A stretch of DNA of 64,000 bases. It comes from Sphingopyxis sp. OPL5. GTDB lineage: Bacteria > Pseudomonadota > Alphaproteobacteria > Sphingomonadales > Sphingomonadaceae. Under the pieces are notes generated by a model, which was given only the letters and a program-made list of their open reading frames with translations, did no database searches and had not been told where the DNA came from. The stretch lies in the NCBI RefSeq assembly GCF_003797775.2, contig NZ_CP060725.1:1116001-1180000 (forward strand), written 5' to 3'. Within the stretch, counting starts at the first letter, position 1. Each line of letters begins with the position of its first letter. This document shows, piece by piece, positions 54,012 to 63,225 of the stretch. The position numbers and the translations under genes are program-made.

Positions 54012-54894
54012 CCCCCGCAGCCGCAACGTCGCGGATCGCTGCGACGAAGCCGTCGGGGTCATTCTCCTGAATGAAATGTCCACCGTGCAGCGCGCGATGC
54101 GCCATGCCGTGTGCGCCCGGCACGCGCGCGGTGAACAGCGCGTCGCCGCCGCGCGTGATCGGGTCGCCGTTGGCGAAGCAGCAGAGGAAGGGCTTGTCGA
54201 AGCGCTCGAGCGCCGCCCATGCGCGTTTCTGGTCGGGTACGGCGACATTGTCACCGAGCGGCACGAAGGACGGAAAGATGCGCGCCGCGACCTTTGACGC
54301 GCGGGTCGGAAATGGCGCGTCATAGGCGGCGATTTCTTCGGGCGTCAGCTGCCGTTTCGCTCCGGCATTGACGATCCGCCCGACCGGAAACACCGGACTG
54401 TAGCGCGAGAAAGCGCGCCAGATGGCGAAGGCGCGCGGCGCCGGCTGGCCCTCGGGCAGGCCACCGTTGGACAGCGCGACCCCAGCGAAGCGCTCGGGCA
54501 TCTCCGCCACCAGCCGCAACCCGATCAGCGAACCCCAGTCCTGGCAGGCGAGGATCATGTTCTTGAGGTCGAGCTCCTCGATCCACTGGCGCATCCACGC
54601 GACCTGCTGTGCATAGCTGTAGGCACCGGCATCCAGCGGCTTGTCCGACCGACCGAAACCGATCAGGTCGGGTGCCAACACGCGAAAGCCCGCGTCGACC
54701 GCCGGCCCGATCATCTTGCGATAGAGATAGGCCCAGGTCGGTTCGCCGTGCAGCATCAGCACGGGCTGCGCATCCGCTGCCCCCTCGTCGACATGATGCA
54801 CGCGCAACCCGCCGTCTATCTCCAAATATTTCGGCGCATAGGGCCAGTCGGGTAGCGCGGCGAAGCGCGCGTCCGGCGTGCGATATATGGTCAT
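54001..54894 (-). CDS. Haloalkane dehalogenase (HLD-I, DhlA-like)
   Basis: 297 residues from ATG 54894, behind GGATTGGAGC. HGEPTW (49-54) supplies the oxyanion and halide-side residues. The nucleophile Asp119 with Trp120 lies in CQDWGS, a later acid is in ANGDPITRG, and the catalytic histidine in HGGHFIQE. Asp as nucleophile in QDWG separates dehalogenases from ordinary esterases, and the Glu after HG is typical of subgroup I. It would hydrolyse C-halogen bonds of short haloalkanes, although natural substrates of most relatives are unknown. Confidence 0.88.
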   Translation of the reverse strand: MTIYRTPDARFAALPDWPYAPKYLEIDGGLRVHHVDEGAADAQPVLMLHGEPTWAYLYRKMIGPAVDAGFRVLAPDLIGFGRSDKPLDAGAYSYAQQVAWMRQWIEELDLKNMILACQDWGSLIGLRLVAEMPERFAGVALSNGGLPEGQPAPRAFAIWRAFSRYSPVFPVGRIVNAGAKRQLTPEEIAAYDAPFPTRASKVAARIFPSFVPLGDNVAVPDQKRAWAALERFDKPFLCCFANGDPITRGGDALFTARVPGAHGMAHRALHGGHFIQENDPDGFVAAIRDVAAAGVSR

Positions 54895-54980
54895 GCTCCA
54901 ATCCCCCCGCCGCCACCTTAGCCTGGGAGGCCGCGCTGACAACCACTTGCCGGAGACCGCCAAAGGCGTAGGGTCGGACG

Positions 54981-55484
54981 ATGCGCTCCGCCCTCCCCCT
55001 CGTGTGCCTGCTCATCACGGCCTGCGGATCCGCCGCGTCGCAGCCCCCGCAAATACCCCAGAACGCGAAGGCCGACCGCCTGCTGGTCGACAAGAGTGAC
55101 CGCACCCTGATCGCCTTTGTCGGCAACCGCGAGATCGCGCGTTACACCAATATCCGCTTCGGCGACGCGCCCGAGGGGCATAAGCAGTTCGAGGGCGACG
55201 AGCGCACGCCCGAGGGCGACTACAGGATCGACGGCCGCAACGCGAAGAGCGCCTATCACCTGTCGCTGCGCATCTCCTATCCCAATGCCGCTGATCGCGC
55301 TTATGCGAAGGCGCAAGGGCGCTCGCCGGGGGGCGATATCTTCATCCACGGCCAGCCCAATCGCTGGCCCGGTCCGCCGCTCACGACCGACTGGACCGAC
55401 GGCTGTATCGCGCTGTCGAACGGTGAAATGGAGCAGCTGTGGGACCTGGTTCCCGACGGCACCCTGATCACCATTCGCCCCTAG
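54981..55484 (+). CDS. L,D-transpeptidase (YkuD) lipoprotein
   Basis: 167 residues. It has a lipobox (LITAC, Cys15), then the YkuD domain from about residue 33. The active site has IFIHGQP and the catalytic cysteine in TDGCIALSN. It makes 3-3 cross-links or attaches lipoprotein in peptidoglycan. ATG 54981 directly follows the divergent dehalogenase promoter. The FMN reductase gene begins eight bases after its stop, so both may share a transcript. Confidence 0.9.
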   Translation: MRSALPLVCLLITACGSAASQPPQIPQNAKADRLLVDKSDRTLIAFVGNREIARYTNIRFGDAPEGHKQFEGDERTPEGDYRIDGRNAKSAYHLSLRISYPNAADRAYAKAQGRSPGGDIFIHGQPNRWPGPPLTTDWTDGCIALSNGEMEQLWDLVPDGTLITIRP

Positions 55485-55492
55485 GAGCTTCC

Positions 55493-56083
55493 ATGTCGCG
55501 CAACATTCTCGTCTTCTACGGCAGCTACCGCCGCGACCGGCAGGGGATCAAGCTCGCCCGCTGGCTGGTCGAGGCAATCGCGGCACGCGGCGACAGCGCC
55601 GAACTGATCGACGCCAAGGCGGTCGACCTCCCCATGCTCGACCGCATGTATAAGGAATATCCGGAGGGCGAGGCGCCGCCCGCGATGGCGGAACTTGCGG
55701 GCAAGATCCGCGCCGCCGACGGCTTCCTGTTCGTCACCGGCGAATATAATTGGGGACCGCAACCCGGCCTCAAGAATCTCACCGATCATTATCTCGAGGA
55801 ATGGTTCTGGCGCCCCGCCGCGATCGCCTGCTATTCGGCCGGCCCCTGGTCCGGGGTGCGCGCGATGATGGGCTGGCGCGACACGCTGGGCGAAATGGGA
55901 ATGGCGGTGATCTCGTCGATCCTGCCGGTCGGGCGGATCGGCGGCGCCTTCGATACCGACGGCCAGCCGGCGGGCGACGACGGCGCGCGGCTGGCAAAAA
56001 ACTTCCCGCGCTTCGCCGACGACCTCAACTGGTGGATCGACGCGGCGCGGGAACAGCGGGCGCGCCAGGCGCCGCCCTATTGA
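55493..56083 (+). CDS. NADPH-dependent FMN reductase family protein
   Basis: 196 residues from ATG 55493, behind TAGGAGCTTCC. It has a flavodoxin-like fold: the phosphate loop FYGSYRRDRQG (8-18), and the flavin-contact segment TGEYNWGPQPGLKNLTDHY at about 84-102. It reduces FMN, quinones or azo compounds with NAD(P)H in the cytoplasm. It lies immediately downstream of the transpeptidase gene; no functional link is evident. Confidence 0.87.
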   Translation: MSRNILVFYGSYRRDRQGIKLARWLVEAIAARGDSAELIDAKAVDLPMLDRMYKEYPEGEAPPAMAELAGKIRAADGFLFVTGEYNWGPQPGLKNLTDHYLEEWFWRPAAIACYSAGPWSGVRAMMGWRDTLGEMGMAVISSILPVGRIGGAFDTDGQPAGDDGARLAKNFPRFADDLNWWIDAAREQRARQAPPY

Positions 56084-56084
56084 C

Positions 56085-57401
56085 CTAACCCGACTTCAGC
56101 TCGGCCTTCAGCCGCAGGCTGGCACGCCAGAAGAAGAAGGCTGGGATCAGCCCGAGCCACGCCGCGCCATAAAGGACGTAACGCACGCTTTCCTGACCAT
56201 AGGTCGGCGCCAGCATGTCCGACAGCACCCCGAACAGGAACGGCCCGAAACCCAGCCCGATCAGATTCTGCCCGAACAGCATGATCGACGCCGCGACCGC
56301 GCGCGCCTGCGGCCGCACAAGCCCCTGCACGCAGCCATAGGCAGGACCGTAATAGGCCGAATTGAGGATCGTCGGGACGATCAGCAACGCCACCGCGACG
56401 CGCCAGTCCTCCATATAATAGCCGAGGAACAGCACCGGCGCCGCGAGCGCCATGCCATAGGCCGGGAAGGTCAGGATATGCTTCTTGTCGCGCGGGCCGA
56501 ACTTGTCGGCCATCTTGCCGCCGAGCCAGGTGCCGAGCACCCCCGCAAGCCCGAGCACGACCGCCATCGACAGCCCCGCCTCGGTCGTCGACAGTCCGTG
56601 GCTGCGGATAAAGAAGCTGATCGTCCACAGCGCCTTGCCATAACCGAGGAAGGCGACGACCGACGATGCGATCAATATGTAGACGAAAGCGCGCGAAGCG
56701 AAGATTTCGCGCATCGCCTCGCGAGTCGACAGCGGCACCACCGCCGCCGCGCTCGCCGCGGCTTCGGCAGTGCGGCTGTGGCGCGGCTCGCGCATGACGA
56801 ACAACACGATCAATGCGAGCAGCAAACCCGGTGCGCCGACGAGCATCAGCGCGATCCGCCAGCCATAAAGATCGTTGACGATGCCCCCGATAATCAGCCC
56901 GAGCAGCGAACCGATCGGCACGCCCAGCCCGTAAAAGGCGATCGCCGAAGAGCGTTTCTCGGCGGGCACGCTGTCCGAAATCAACGAGTGCGCGGCGGGG
57001 GTGCAGCCCGCCTCGCCGACCCCGACCCCGATCCGCGCGAACAGCAGCTGGACGAAATTCTGCGCGAGCCCGCACACCGCGGTCATCGCCGACCAGACGG
57101 CGAGCGCGAGCGCGATCAGCCGCACCCGGTTGGTGCCGTCCTTGTCGGCATAGCGCGCGATCGGGATGCCGAGCAGCGCATAAAAGACCGCGAACGCCGG
57201 TCCGGCGAGCAATCCCAGTTCGGTATCGCTCAGCCCTAGGTCGGTCTTGATCGGCTCGGCGAGGATGTTGACGATCTGCCGGTCGAGGAAATTGAAGATA
57301 TAGACGATCAGCAGCACCCACAGCATCGTCCGCGTCTGCGCGGACACGCCGGCGGTGGGCGGCGACCCGATGCTCCCGGCAAGGGCAGCTTTCTGGTTCA
57401 T
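56085..57401 (-). CDS. MFS transporter
   Basis: 438 residues from ATG 57401, behind GGGAGATAAGA. It has about 12 membrane helices, with NFLDRQIVNILAEPIK in helix 1 and a charged central loop near 220. It is of the same spinster-like branch as the carrier at 10372-11670 but not a near copy. Substrate unknown. It is convergent with the FMN reductase and divergent from the amidase; export or import linked to the amidase product is possible. Confidence 0.88.
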   Translation of the reverse strand: MNQKAALAGSIGSPPTAGVSAQTRTMLWVLLIVYIFNFLDRQIVNILAEPIKTDLGLSDTELGLLAGPAFAVFYALLGIPIARYADKDGTNRVRLIALALAVWSAMTAVCGLAQNFVQLLFARIGVGVGEAGCTPAAHSLISDSVPAEKRSSAIAFYGLGVPIGSLLGLIIGGIVNDLYGWRIALMLVGAPGLLLALIVLFVMREPRHSRTAEAAASAAAVVPLSTREAMREIFASRAFVYILIASSVVAFLGYGKALWTISFFIRSHGLSTTEAGLSMAVVLGLAGVLGTWLGGKMADKFGPRDKKHILTFPAYGMALAAPVLFLGYYMEDWRVAVALLIVPTILNSAYYGPAYGCVQGLVRPQARAVAASIMLFGQNLIGLGFGPFLFGVLSDMLAPTYGQESVRYVLYGAAWLGLIPAFFFWRASLRLKAELKSG

Positions 57402-57514
57402 TCTTATCTCCCGTAGCGCCATGGGAGCAGACCGGACACCCAGGTGTCAACGCCGTTGCGGCGCGCCGAAATTCGCCGCTTGCAATTGCCGCTACGGCTG
57501 GCAGCTTCGCGCCC

Positions 57515-59089
57515 ATGCAAAAAATTTCGCTGCTCGCCGCCGCCGCCCTGCTCGCGATCGCTCCCGCAACGGCGATGCCGCCGCCGCTGCCGCCCGTCGA
57601 GGGCAAGGACGCCGCGACGCTCCAGGCCGAGATGGAGAGCGGATCGATGTACGACGAACTGCTCACAACCCTCTATCTCGACCGCATTTTGAAGATCGAC
57701 GACTATGGGCCGAAGCTGAACGCCGTCATCGCCACTTTCCCCGACGCGCAGAGCGAGGCGACCCGGCTGTGGAAAGAACGCGAGGCGGAGAAAAAACGCG
57801 GCCCGCTCCACGGCATCCCGATCCTGCTCAAGGACAATATCGAGGCGAAGGGGCCGGTGCCGACGACCGCCGGCTCGCTCGCGCTGAAGGACAATGTCAC
57901 GAACCGCGACGCGCCGATCGTCGCGCGGCTGCGCGAGGCGGGCGCAGTCATCATTGGCAAGACCAACCTCAGCGAATGGGCGAACATCCGGTCGAACAAT
58001 TCGACCAGCGGCTGGAGCGCGGTCGGCGAACTCACCAAAAACCCCCACGCGCTCGACCGCAACACATGCGGCTCGTCGTCGGGCAGCGCCGCCGCGGTCG
58101 CCGCCAGCCTCGCGCCGCTCGCCATCGGCACCGAAACCGACGGGTCGATCACCTGCCCCGCCGGTGTTAATGGCGTCGTCGGTTTCAAACCGACCGTCGG
58201 CCTTGTCAGCCGCACCCATATCGTGCCGATCAGCTACAGCCAGGACACCGCCGGCCCGATCACCCTCACCGTCCGGGACGCCGCCGCGGTGATGACCGTC
58301 ATCGCGGGTAGCGACCCCGCCGATCCCGCGACCACCGAGGCCGATGCGCGCAAGACCGACTATGCCGCCGCGCTCTCGCCCGACGCGCTGAAGGGCAAGC
58401 GCATCGGCGTGCTGCGCGACCGCATCGGAGACCGGGCCGACGTCGCCGCGCTGTTCGACGCGGCGCTAAAACAGATGGCGGACCTCGGCGCGACGATCGT
58501 CGAGATCGACGACAGCCGCAAAGGACTGGAGGAACTGGGCGCCGCCGAGTTCGAGGTGCTGATGACCGAGCTTAAGGCCGACATGGCGGCCTATCTCGCG
58601 GGCCTGCCCGGCAAGGACGGGCCGAAGACGCTCGCCGACCTGATCGCATTCAACAAGGCGCACCCCGCCGAACTCAAATGGTTCGACCAGTCGCTGTTCG
58701 AACTGGCCGAGAGCAAGGGCGGACTCGACAGTCCCACCTATGTCGAAGCCAAGGCCAAGGCGGCGCGGCTTGCGGGTCCCGAGGGGATCGACAAATTGTT
58801 GAAGGACAAGGGCGTCGACCTGCTCGTCGGCGTCACCAACGGGCCCGCCTGGACCAGCGACCTAGTCAACGGCGATCATTATAGCGGCCCGAGCGTCAGT
58901 CAGCTTCCCGCCGTCGCCGGCTATCCGCACCTGACCGTCCCGATGGGCGCGGTCGAGGGCCTGCCGATCGGTGTCAGCTTCATCGGTGCGAAGTGGAGCG
59001 ATGCCGATGTGCTTGCCGCAGGTTATGCCTATGAGCAGGCGAGCAAGAAACGCGTCATGCCGACCTTCCGCACGCGTGTCGGCCCCTGA
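57515..59089 (+). CDS. Periplasmic amidase (amidase signature family)
   Basis: 524 residues with a signal peptide (about 1-20, ending ATA). The Ser-cisSer-Lys triad is intact: Lys in LLKDNIEAKG (about 110), the Gly/Ser-rich CGSSSGSAAAVA, and the nucleophile in GTETDGSITCPA (about 212). It hydrolyses carboxamides. The secreted form suggests action on peptide or aryl amides outside the cytoplasm. It is divergent from an MFS gene across 113 bases. Confidence 0.92.
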   Translation: MQKISLLAAAALLAIAPATAMPPPLPPVEGKDAATLQAEMESGSMYDELLTTLYLDRILKIDDYGPKLNAVIATFPDAQSEATRLWKEREAEKKRGPLHGIPILLKDNIEAKGPVPTTAGSLALKDNVTNRDAPIVARLREAGAVIIGKTNLSEWANIRSNNSTSGWSAVGELTKNPHALDRNTCGSSSGSAAAVAASLAPLAIGTETDGSITCPAGVNGVVGFKPTVGLVSRTHIVPISYSQDTAGPITLTVRDAAAVMTVIAGSDPADPATTEADARKTDYAAALSPDALKGKRIGVLRDRIGDRADVAALFDAALKQMADLGATIVEIDDSRKGLEELGAAEFEVLMTELKADMAAYLAGLPGKDGPKTLADLIAFNKAHPAELKWFDQSLFELAESKGGLDSPTYVEAKAKAARLAGPEGIDKLLKDKGVDLLVGVTNGPAWTSDLVNGDHYSGPSVSQLPAVAGYPHLTVPMGAVEGLPIGVSFIGAKWSDADVLAAGYAYEQASKKRVMPTFRTRVGP

Positions 59090-59443
59090 TTGTCCGAAGA
59101 CCTGATGGCCGCTCATCGACGCTTTAGCGCACAGGGCTTCGAGCTGGACATCCGGTCTCGATGAATTTATTTTTGAGCAGATGATACCCAGGATTTTTCG
59201 CAAGCACGCAACTGAAACCGCCACCGTAATTGGTTTTGCGACTTATGCTGGATTGGATTTTTTCGAGATCGACTGGGTGCTGAGATTTGGCGCAGCCTTG
59301 ATTGTGACGGCAGCCATCGCCCGGATTCTTCGTAAACCAAAGATATGGACATATTGAGGCCTAGCTGTCGCCGCTGGCAAATGTCCGCTTTCTACGCCAA
59401 AGCCAACGCCGGTAACAAACGCGGATCGCGATGATCCGATGCC
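59090..59443. other. A+T-richer gap with one possible small gene
   Basis: The 354 bases between the amidase and the DUF2721 gene are clearly less G+C-rich than their surroundings. Apart from the 58-codon frame at 59181 I see no gene, RNA or repeat here. The base composition hints at a decayed or acquired fragment. Confidence 0.5.
59181..59357 (+). CDS. Possible small membrane protein (58 residues)
   Basis: Open frame ATG 59181 to TGA 59357. It has a basic N-terminus (MIPRIFRKH), a hydrophobic stretch from about 32 to 48 (VLRFGAALIVTAAIARI) and a basic tail (RKPKIWTY), a reasonable one- or two-helix membrane protein. The ribosome site (GAGCAG) is weak. The codon pattern differs from neighbours because of low G+C. 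It may be a real recent acquisition or chance. Confidence 0.35.
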   Translation: MIPRIFRKHATETATVIGFATYAGLDFFEIDWVLRFGAALIVTAAIARILRKPKIWTY

Positions 59444-59932
59444 CTAACGCCGCCCCTGTCGCTTCCGCCAGCCCATCTCCTCCAGCTCGAGCAGTTCGAG
59501 CGGGACATGGATCGTCCGCGTCGCAAGCCTGACCTCGACCAGGAAGAGGACGAGCGAGGCGAGCAACAACAGCATCGCCAGCGCGAAGACCCACGCCGCC
59601 GCGGCGCCGAGGTTGAAGCCGACGAAAGCCTGCGCGAACAGCAGCGCCACCAGCAGGCAAACGACGATCCCGCACGCGACCGCCGCGGCGATCGAATTGT
59701 TGATGATGTCCATCCGCCGGTCGACGACGCGCAGTTCGGCGACGACCCGCTCATGCTCCGCGCCCTGGGTCTCGCCCCATTGCTCGATCAGCACGCGCGA
59801 CCGGTCGACGACGCGCGCCAACCGCCCGGTGAAGACGTTGAGCAGGCCGCCGGTCGCTACCAGCAGGAACACCGGCGTGACCGAGATCTGGATGATTTCC
59901 GCAATGGCCCCGAGGCCTGCGGCCGCCATCAA
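59444..59932 (-). CDS. DUF2721 family membrane protein
   Basis: 162 residues, or 161 from the second Met. The first hydrophobic segment is followed by the family pattern FLLVATGGLLNVFTGRLARVVDR (about 18-40). A charged middle (about 40-75) and two strong membrane helices (about 80-105 and 110-135) come next. Function is unknown. It lies downstream of the aminotransferase gene on the same strand, separated by a perfect palindrome that may stop transcription. Confidence 0.82.
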   Translation of the reverse strand: MMAAAGLGAIAEIIQISVTPVFLLVATGGLLNVFTGRLARVVDRSRVLIEQWGETQGAEHERVVAELRVVDRRMDIINNSIAAAVACGIVVCLLVALLFAQAFVGFNLGAAAAWVFALAMLLLLASLVLFLVEVRLATRTIHVPLELLELEEMGWRKRQGRR

Positions 59933-59943
59933 CCCGGCCTCGC

Positions 59944-59972
59944 CGATAAATAGGGACTGTCCCTATTTATCG
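59944..59972. repeat. 29-base perfect palindrome (terminator-like or REP)
   Basis: Arms of 14 bases, CGATAAATAGGGAC and GTCCCTATTTATCG, around a single T. An A/T-rich base and GC-rich tip would form a tight hairpin in either strand. It lies between the aminotransferase stop (59991) and the DUF2721 start (59932). It differs in composition from the other palindromes here, so it is either a bidirectional terminator or a dispersed palindrome unit. Confidence 0.75.
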
Positions 59973-59990
59973 CACCCCGCCGGTTCGCCA

Positions 59991-61211
59991 TCATCCCTCG
60001 CTGCCCGCCGCGACCGATGGTGTGTTGACGCCGTGCATCTGGAGGAACTTGCGCACATTGCGCGCCGCCTGACGGATGCGCTGCTCATTCTCGACCATCG
60101 CGATGCGCACGAAGCCTTCGCCGTCCTCGCCATAACCGACGCCGGGCGCGACCGCGACCTTGGCATGGGTGAGCAATTGCTTCGAAAATTCGAGGCTGCC
60201 CATCTCTTTCAGCGCGGGCGGCAGCGGGGCCCAGGCGAACATCGACGCCTTGGGGCTCGGAATGTCCCAGCCGGCGCGGCCGAAGCTGTCGACCATCACG
60301 TCGCGGCGCTTCTGGTACAGCTCGCGATTCCTGGCGACGATATCCTGCGGCCCGTTCAAGGCCGCGCACGCGGCGGCCTGGATCGGGGTGAAGGCACCAT
60401 AGTCGAGATAGGATTTCACCCGCGTCATCGCCGCGATCAGCCGCTTGTTGCCGACCGCGAAGCCCATGCGCCACCCCGCCATCGAATAGGTTTTCGACAT
60501 CGAGGTGAATTCGACCGCGACATCCTTCGCGCCCGGCACCTGCAGGATCGAGGGAGTCGGGTTACCGTCGTAATAAAGCTCCGAATAGGCAAGATCGCTG
60601 AGCACCCAGACCTTATTCTCCTTCGCCCAGGCGACGAGCCGTTCGTAGAAAGCGAGATCGACCGCCTCGGCGGTCGGGTTCGACGGATAATTGACCACCA
60701 GGATCGACGGGCGCGGCACGGTGAAGGCCATTGCGCGGTCGAGGGCGCGCCAGTAATTTTCGTCGGGGGTCGTCGGCACGCTGCGGATCGTCGCGCCGGC
60801 GATGATGAAACCGAAGGTATGGATCGGGTAGCTGGGGTTCGGCGCCAGCACGACGTCGCCGGGACCGGTGATCGCGGTGGCGAGACTCGCGAGTCCCTCC
60901 TTCGATCCCATTGTCACCACGACCTCGCTTTCGGGATCGAGCTCGACGTTGAAGCGGCGCGCATAATAATTGGCTTGCGCGCGGCGCAGCCCCGGAATGC
61001 CTTTCGATTGCGAATAGCCGTGCGCGTCGGGCTTCATCGCCACTTCGCAGAGCTTGTCGATCACATGCTGCGGCGGCGGCAGGTCGGGGTTGCCCATTCC
61101 CAGGTCGATGATGTCTTCGCCCGAGGCGCGGGCGGCCGCACGCATCGCATTGACTTCGGCGATGACATAGGGCGGCAGGCGCTTGATGCGATAGAATTCA
61201 TCTTCGGACAT
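59991..61211 (-). CDS. alaC: PLP-dependent aminotransferase (AlaC/alanine-type, class I)
   Basis: 406 residues. Fold type I aminotransferase: MGNPDLPPP near 39, substrate/PLP region NYPSNPTAEAVD, the aspartate in LSDLAYSELYYDG, and the Schiff-base lysine in SMSKTYSMAGWRMG (about 240). It is closest in pattern to AlaC-type glutamate-pyruvate transaminases and to LL-diaminopimelate-aminotransferase-like enzymes; I favour AlaC from the N-terminal RIKRLPPYV. It would interconvert pyruvate and alanine. Confidence 0.85.
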   Translation of the reverse strand: MSEDEFYRIKRLPPYVIAEVNAMRAAARASGEDIIDLGMGNPDLPPPQHVIDKLCEVAMKPDAHGYSQSKGIPGLRRAQANYYARRFNVELDPESEVVVTMGSKEGLASLATAITGPGDVVLAPNPSYPIHTFGFIIAGATIRSVPTTPDENYWRALDRAMAFTVPRPSILVVNYPSNPTAEAVDLAFYERLVAWAKENKVWVLSDLAYSELYYDGNPTPSILQVPGAKDVAVEFTSMSKTYSMAGWRMGFAVGNKRLIAAMTRVKSYLDYGAFTPIQAAACAALNGPQDIVARNRELYQKRRDVMVDSFGRAGWDIPSPKASMFAWAPLPPALKEMGSLEFSKQLLTHAKVAVAPGVGYGEDGEGFVRIAMVENEQRIRQAARNVRKFLQMHGVNTPSVAAGSEG

Positions 61212-61324
61212 GGAAAACTAGAACAACTCCTTTTCGTTATCGGTAATAAGCGCGAACGGCCGCTCGCCAGCCGCGCCGCGGCTTGTTATAGGCATAATCT
61301 CCGGACAGACCAGCAGGAACCAGC

Positions 61325-63103
61325 ATGAGCGACACGGGCAAAGACGGCACATCGGAAACGCCAAACCCCTTCATGCCCGCACCCGACGACCTGCAGCATT
61401 GGACCAGCGTCATGGGCCGCGCGCAGCAGATGATGCTCGATTACGCGATGGGACAGGCGAACGAGGGCAAGGCCGGTGCCGCCGCGATGTTCGATCCCGC
61501 GGGCTGGCTGAACAATCCCGCGACGCAGGCCTGGGCCGAACAGTCGGCAAAAATGTGGGAACAGGGGGTCGCCTTTTGGACCTCGCTGGCGACGCTGACC
61601 CCCGGCTTCACCCCCGACGCGCCTGCCGAAGTGCCGAAGGACAAGCGCTTCGCCGACCCCGAATGGACCGCCAACCCGGCCTTCGCGCTGATCCGCCAGA
61701 CCTATGGCCTGCTCTCCGACCAGTTGCTCACGACGACGCGCCAGATGCAGGGGCTCGATGAGAACGCGCGCAAGAAGATGGAGTTTGCCGCGAAGGGCAT
61801 GGCCGACGCCTTTTCGCCGTCGAACCTCGCGCTCACCAACCCCGAGGTGATCAAGCGCGCGGTCGAGACGCGCGGCGAGAGCCTGCTCAAGGGCTTGAAG
61901 CATATGCTCACCGACCTGTCGCGCGGGCAGCTCAGCCACGTCGATCCCGACGCATTCGAGGTCGGGGTGAATATCGCGACGACGCCGGGCAAGGTGATCC
62001 ATGAGACCGATCTCTATCAGCTCATCCACTACGCCCCGACCACGAAGGACGTCTTCACCGTCCCGCTGCTGATCTTCCCGCCGTGGATCAACCGCTTCTA
62101 CATCCTCGACCTGAACCCCGCGAAAAGTTTCGTGCGCTGGGCGGTCGAGCAGGGGCTGTCGGTATTCATGGTGTCATGGAAATCGGCCGACGCGTCGATG
62201 AAGGACGTGGTCTGGGACGATTATATCGCGGCGCAGGTCGATGCGATCGACACGGTACGCGACTTGCTGGGCGTCCCCGCGGTCCACACGATCGGCTATT
62301 GCGTCGCCGGCACCACGCTGGCCGCGACGCTCGCGATGCTGTCGGCCAGGCAAGAAGCCGACAAGGTCCAGTCGGTCACCTTCTTCACCGCGCAGATCGA
62401 TTTCGAATTCGCCGGCGACCTGAAGATGTTCGTCGACGACAGCTATCTGGCGCTGCTCGAACAGCTGTCGGCGCCGGGTTTCCTCGATGGTCGCTATATG
62501 GCGGCGACCTTCAACAGCTTGCGCGGGCGCGACCTGATCTGGAACTATGTCGTCAGCAATTACCTGCTCGGCAACGACTATCCGCCCTTCGACCTGCTCT
62601 ATTGGAACGGCGACACCACCAACCTACCCGCGAAGTGGCACCGCCAATATCTGGTCGACCTCTATCGCGACAACCGGATGGTGATCCCGAACAGCCTGTC
62701 GGTGTGCGGCACCCCGCTCGACCTCAAGAAGATCAAGACCCCCGCCTATATCCAGGCGGGGCGCGAGGATCATATCGCGCCGCTCGCCAGCGTCTGGCGA
62801 CTGATGGACCATCTGTCGGGCCCCAAGACCTTCCTGCTCGCCGGTTCGGGCCATATCGCCGGGGTCGTCAACCCGCCGGCCGCGGGCAAATATCAATATT
62901 GGGTCGGCGACAGCGACGCCGCCACACTCGACGACTATGTCGCCAGCGCGCACGAGACCAAAGGCAGCTGGTGGCCGCACTGGATCGACTGGATTGCCAC
63001 ACAGGATAGCGCAAAAACCGCCGCTAAGGGTTCGCGCATTCCCGGAAAAGGTGCTAAGAAGGCGATCGAGGATGCCCCCGGCCGCTACGTCAAGCAGCGG
63101 TAA
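61325..63103 (+). CDS. phaC: Class I poly(3-hydroxyalkanoate) synthase
   Basis: 592 residues, usual for class I PhaC. The N-terminal domain (1 to about 210) precedes an alpha/beta-hydrolase core. The lipase-box-like GYCVAG has the nucleophile Cys326, the aspartate is in AGREDHIAP, and the histidine in GSGHIAGVVN. It polymerises (R)-3-hydroxyacyl-CoA into storage granules. A phasin gene follows 122 bases downstream with its own regulated promoter. No phaA/phaB is in the window. Confidence 0.96.
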   Translation: MSDTGKDGTSETPNPFMPAPDDLQHWTSVMGRAQQMMLDYAMGQANEGKAGAAAMFDPAGWLNNPATQAWAEQSAKMWEQGVAFWTSLATLTPGFTPDAPAEVPKDKRFADPEWTANPAFALIRQTYGLLSDQLLTTTRQMQGLDENARKKMEFAAKGMADAFSPSNLALTNPEVIKRAVETRGESLLKGLKHMLTDLSRGQLSHVDPDAFEVGVNIATTPGKVIHETDLYQLIHYAPTTKDVFTVPLLIFPPWINRFYILDLNPAKSFVRWAVEQGLSVFMVSWKSADASMKDVVWDDYIAAQVDAIDTVRDLLGVPAVHTIGYCVAGTTLAATLAMLSARQEADKVQSVTFFTAQIDFEFAGDLKMFVDDSYLALLEQLSAPGFLDGRYMAATFNSLRGRDLIWNYVVSNYLLGNDYPPFDLLYWNGDTTNLPAKWHRQYLVDLYRDNRMVIPNSLSVCGTPLDLKKIKTPAYIQAGREDHIAPLASVWRLMDHLSGPKTFLLAGSGHIAGVVNPPAAGKYQYWVGDSDAATLDDYVASAHETKGSWWPHWIDWIATQDSAKTAAKGSRIPGKGAKKAIEDAPGRYVKQR

Positions 63104-63143
63104 AATCGGGGAAATAAAGGGCCAATAAGGCCGCGAGCAACAA

Positions 63144-63164
63144 TTTTTGTGCAGTGCACAAAAA
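63144..63164. promoter_or_regulatory. Operator-like palindrome upstream of the phasin promoter
   Basis: Arms TTTTTGTGCA (63144-63153) and TGCACAAAAA (63155-63164) around one G. It lies directly before a -35-like TTGAAA (63170-63175). TGC/GCA-centred dyads before phasin genes are bound by PhaR in other PHA producers, so a PhaR-type repressor is inferred. Confidence 0.6.
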
Positions 63165-63169
63165 TATCC

Positions 63170-63198
63170 TTGAAATCGCCACGCCACTCCTATATTGT
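63170..63198 (+). promoter_or_regulatory. Putative phasin promoter
   Basis: TTGAAA at 63170-63175 and TATTGT at 63193-63198 are 17 bases apart; TATATT at 63191 is an alternative -10. The second dyad covers the -10 region, an arrangement that allows repression. Confidence 0.45.
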
Positions 63199-63209
63199 GC
63201 ACTGCAACA
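63195..63209. promoter_or_regulatory. Second operator-like dyad (TTGTGCACTGCAACA)
   Basis: Shares TTGTGCA-TGCA with the palindrome at 63144 and overlaps the proposed -10 box of the phasin gene. Together they make a two-site repressor layout. Confidence 0.5.
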
Positions 63210-63225
63210 TAAAGGAGTTACCCCG

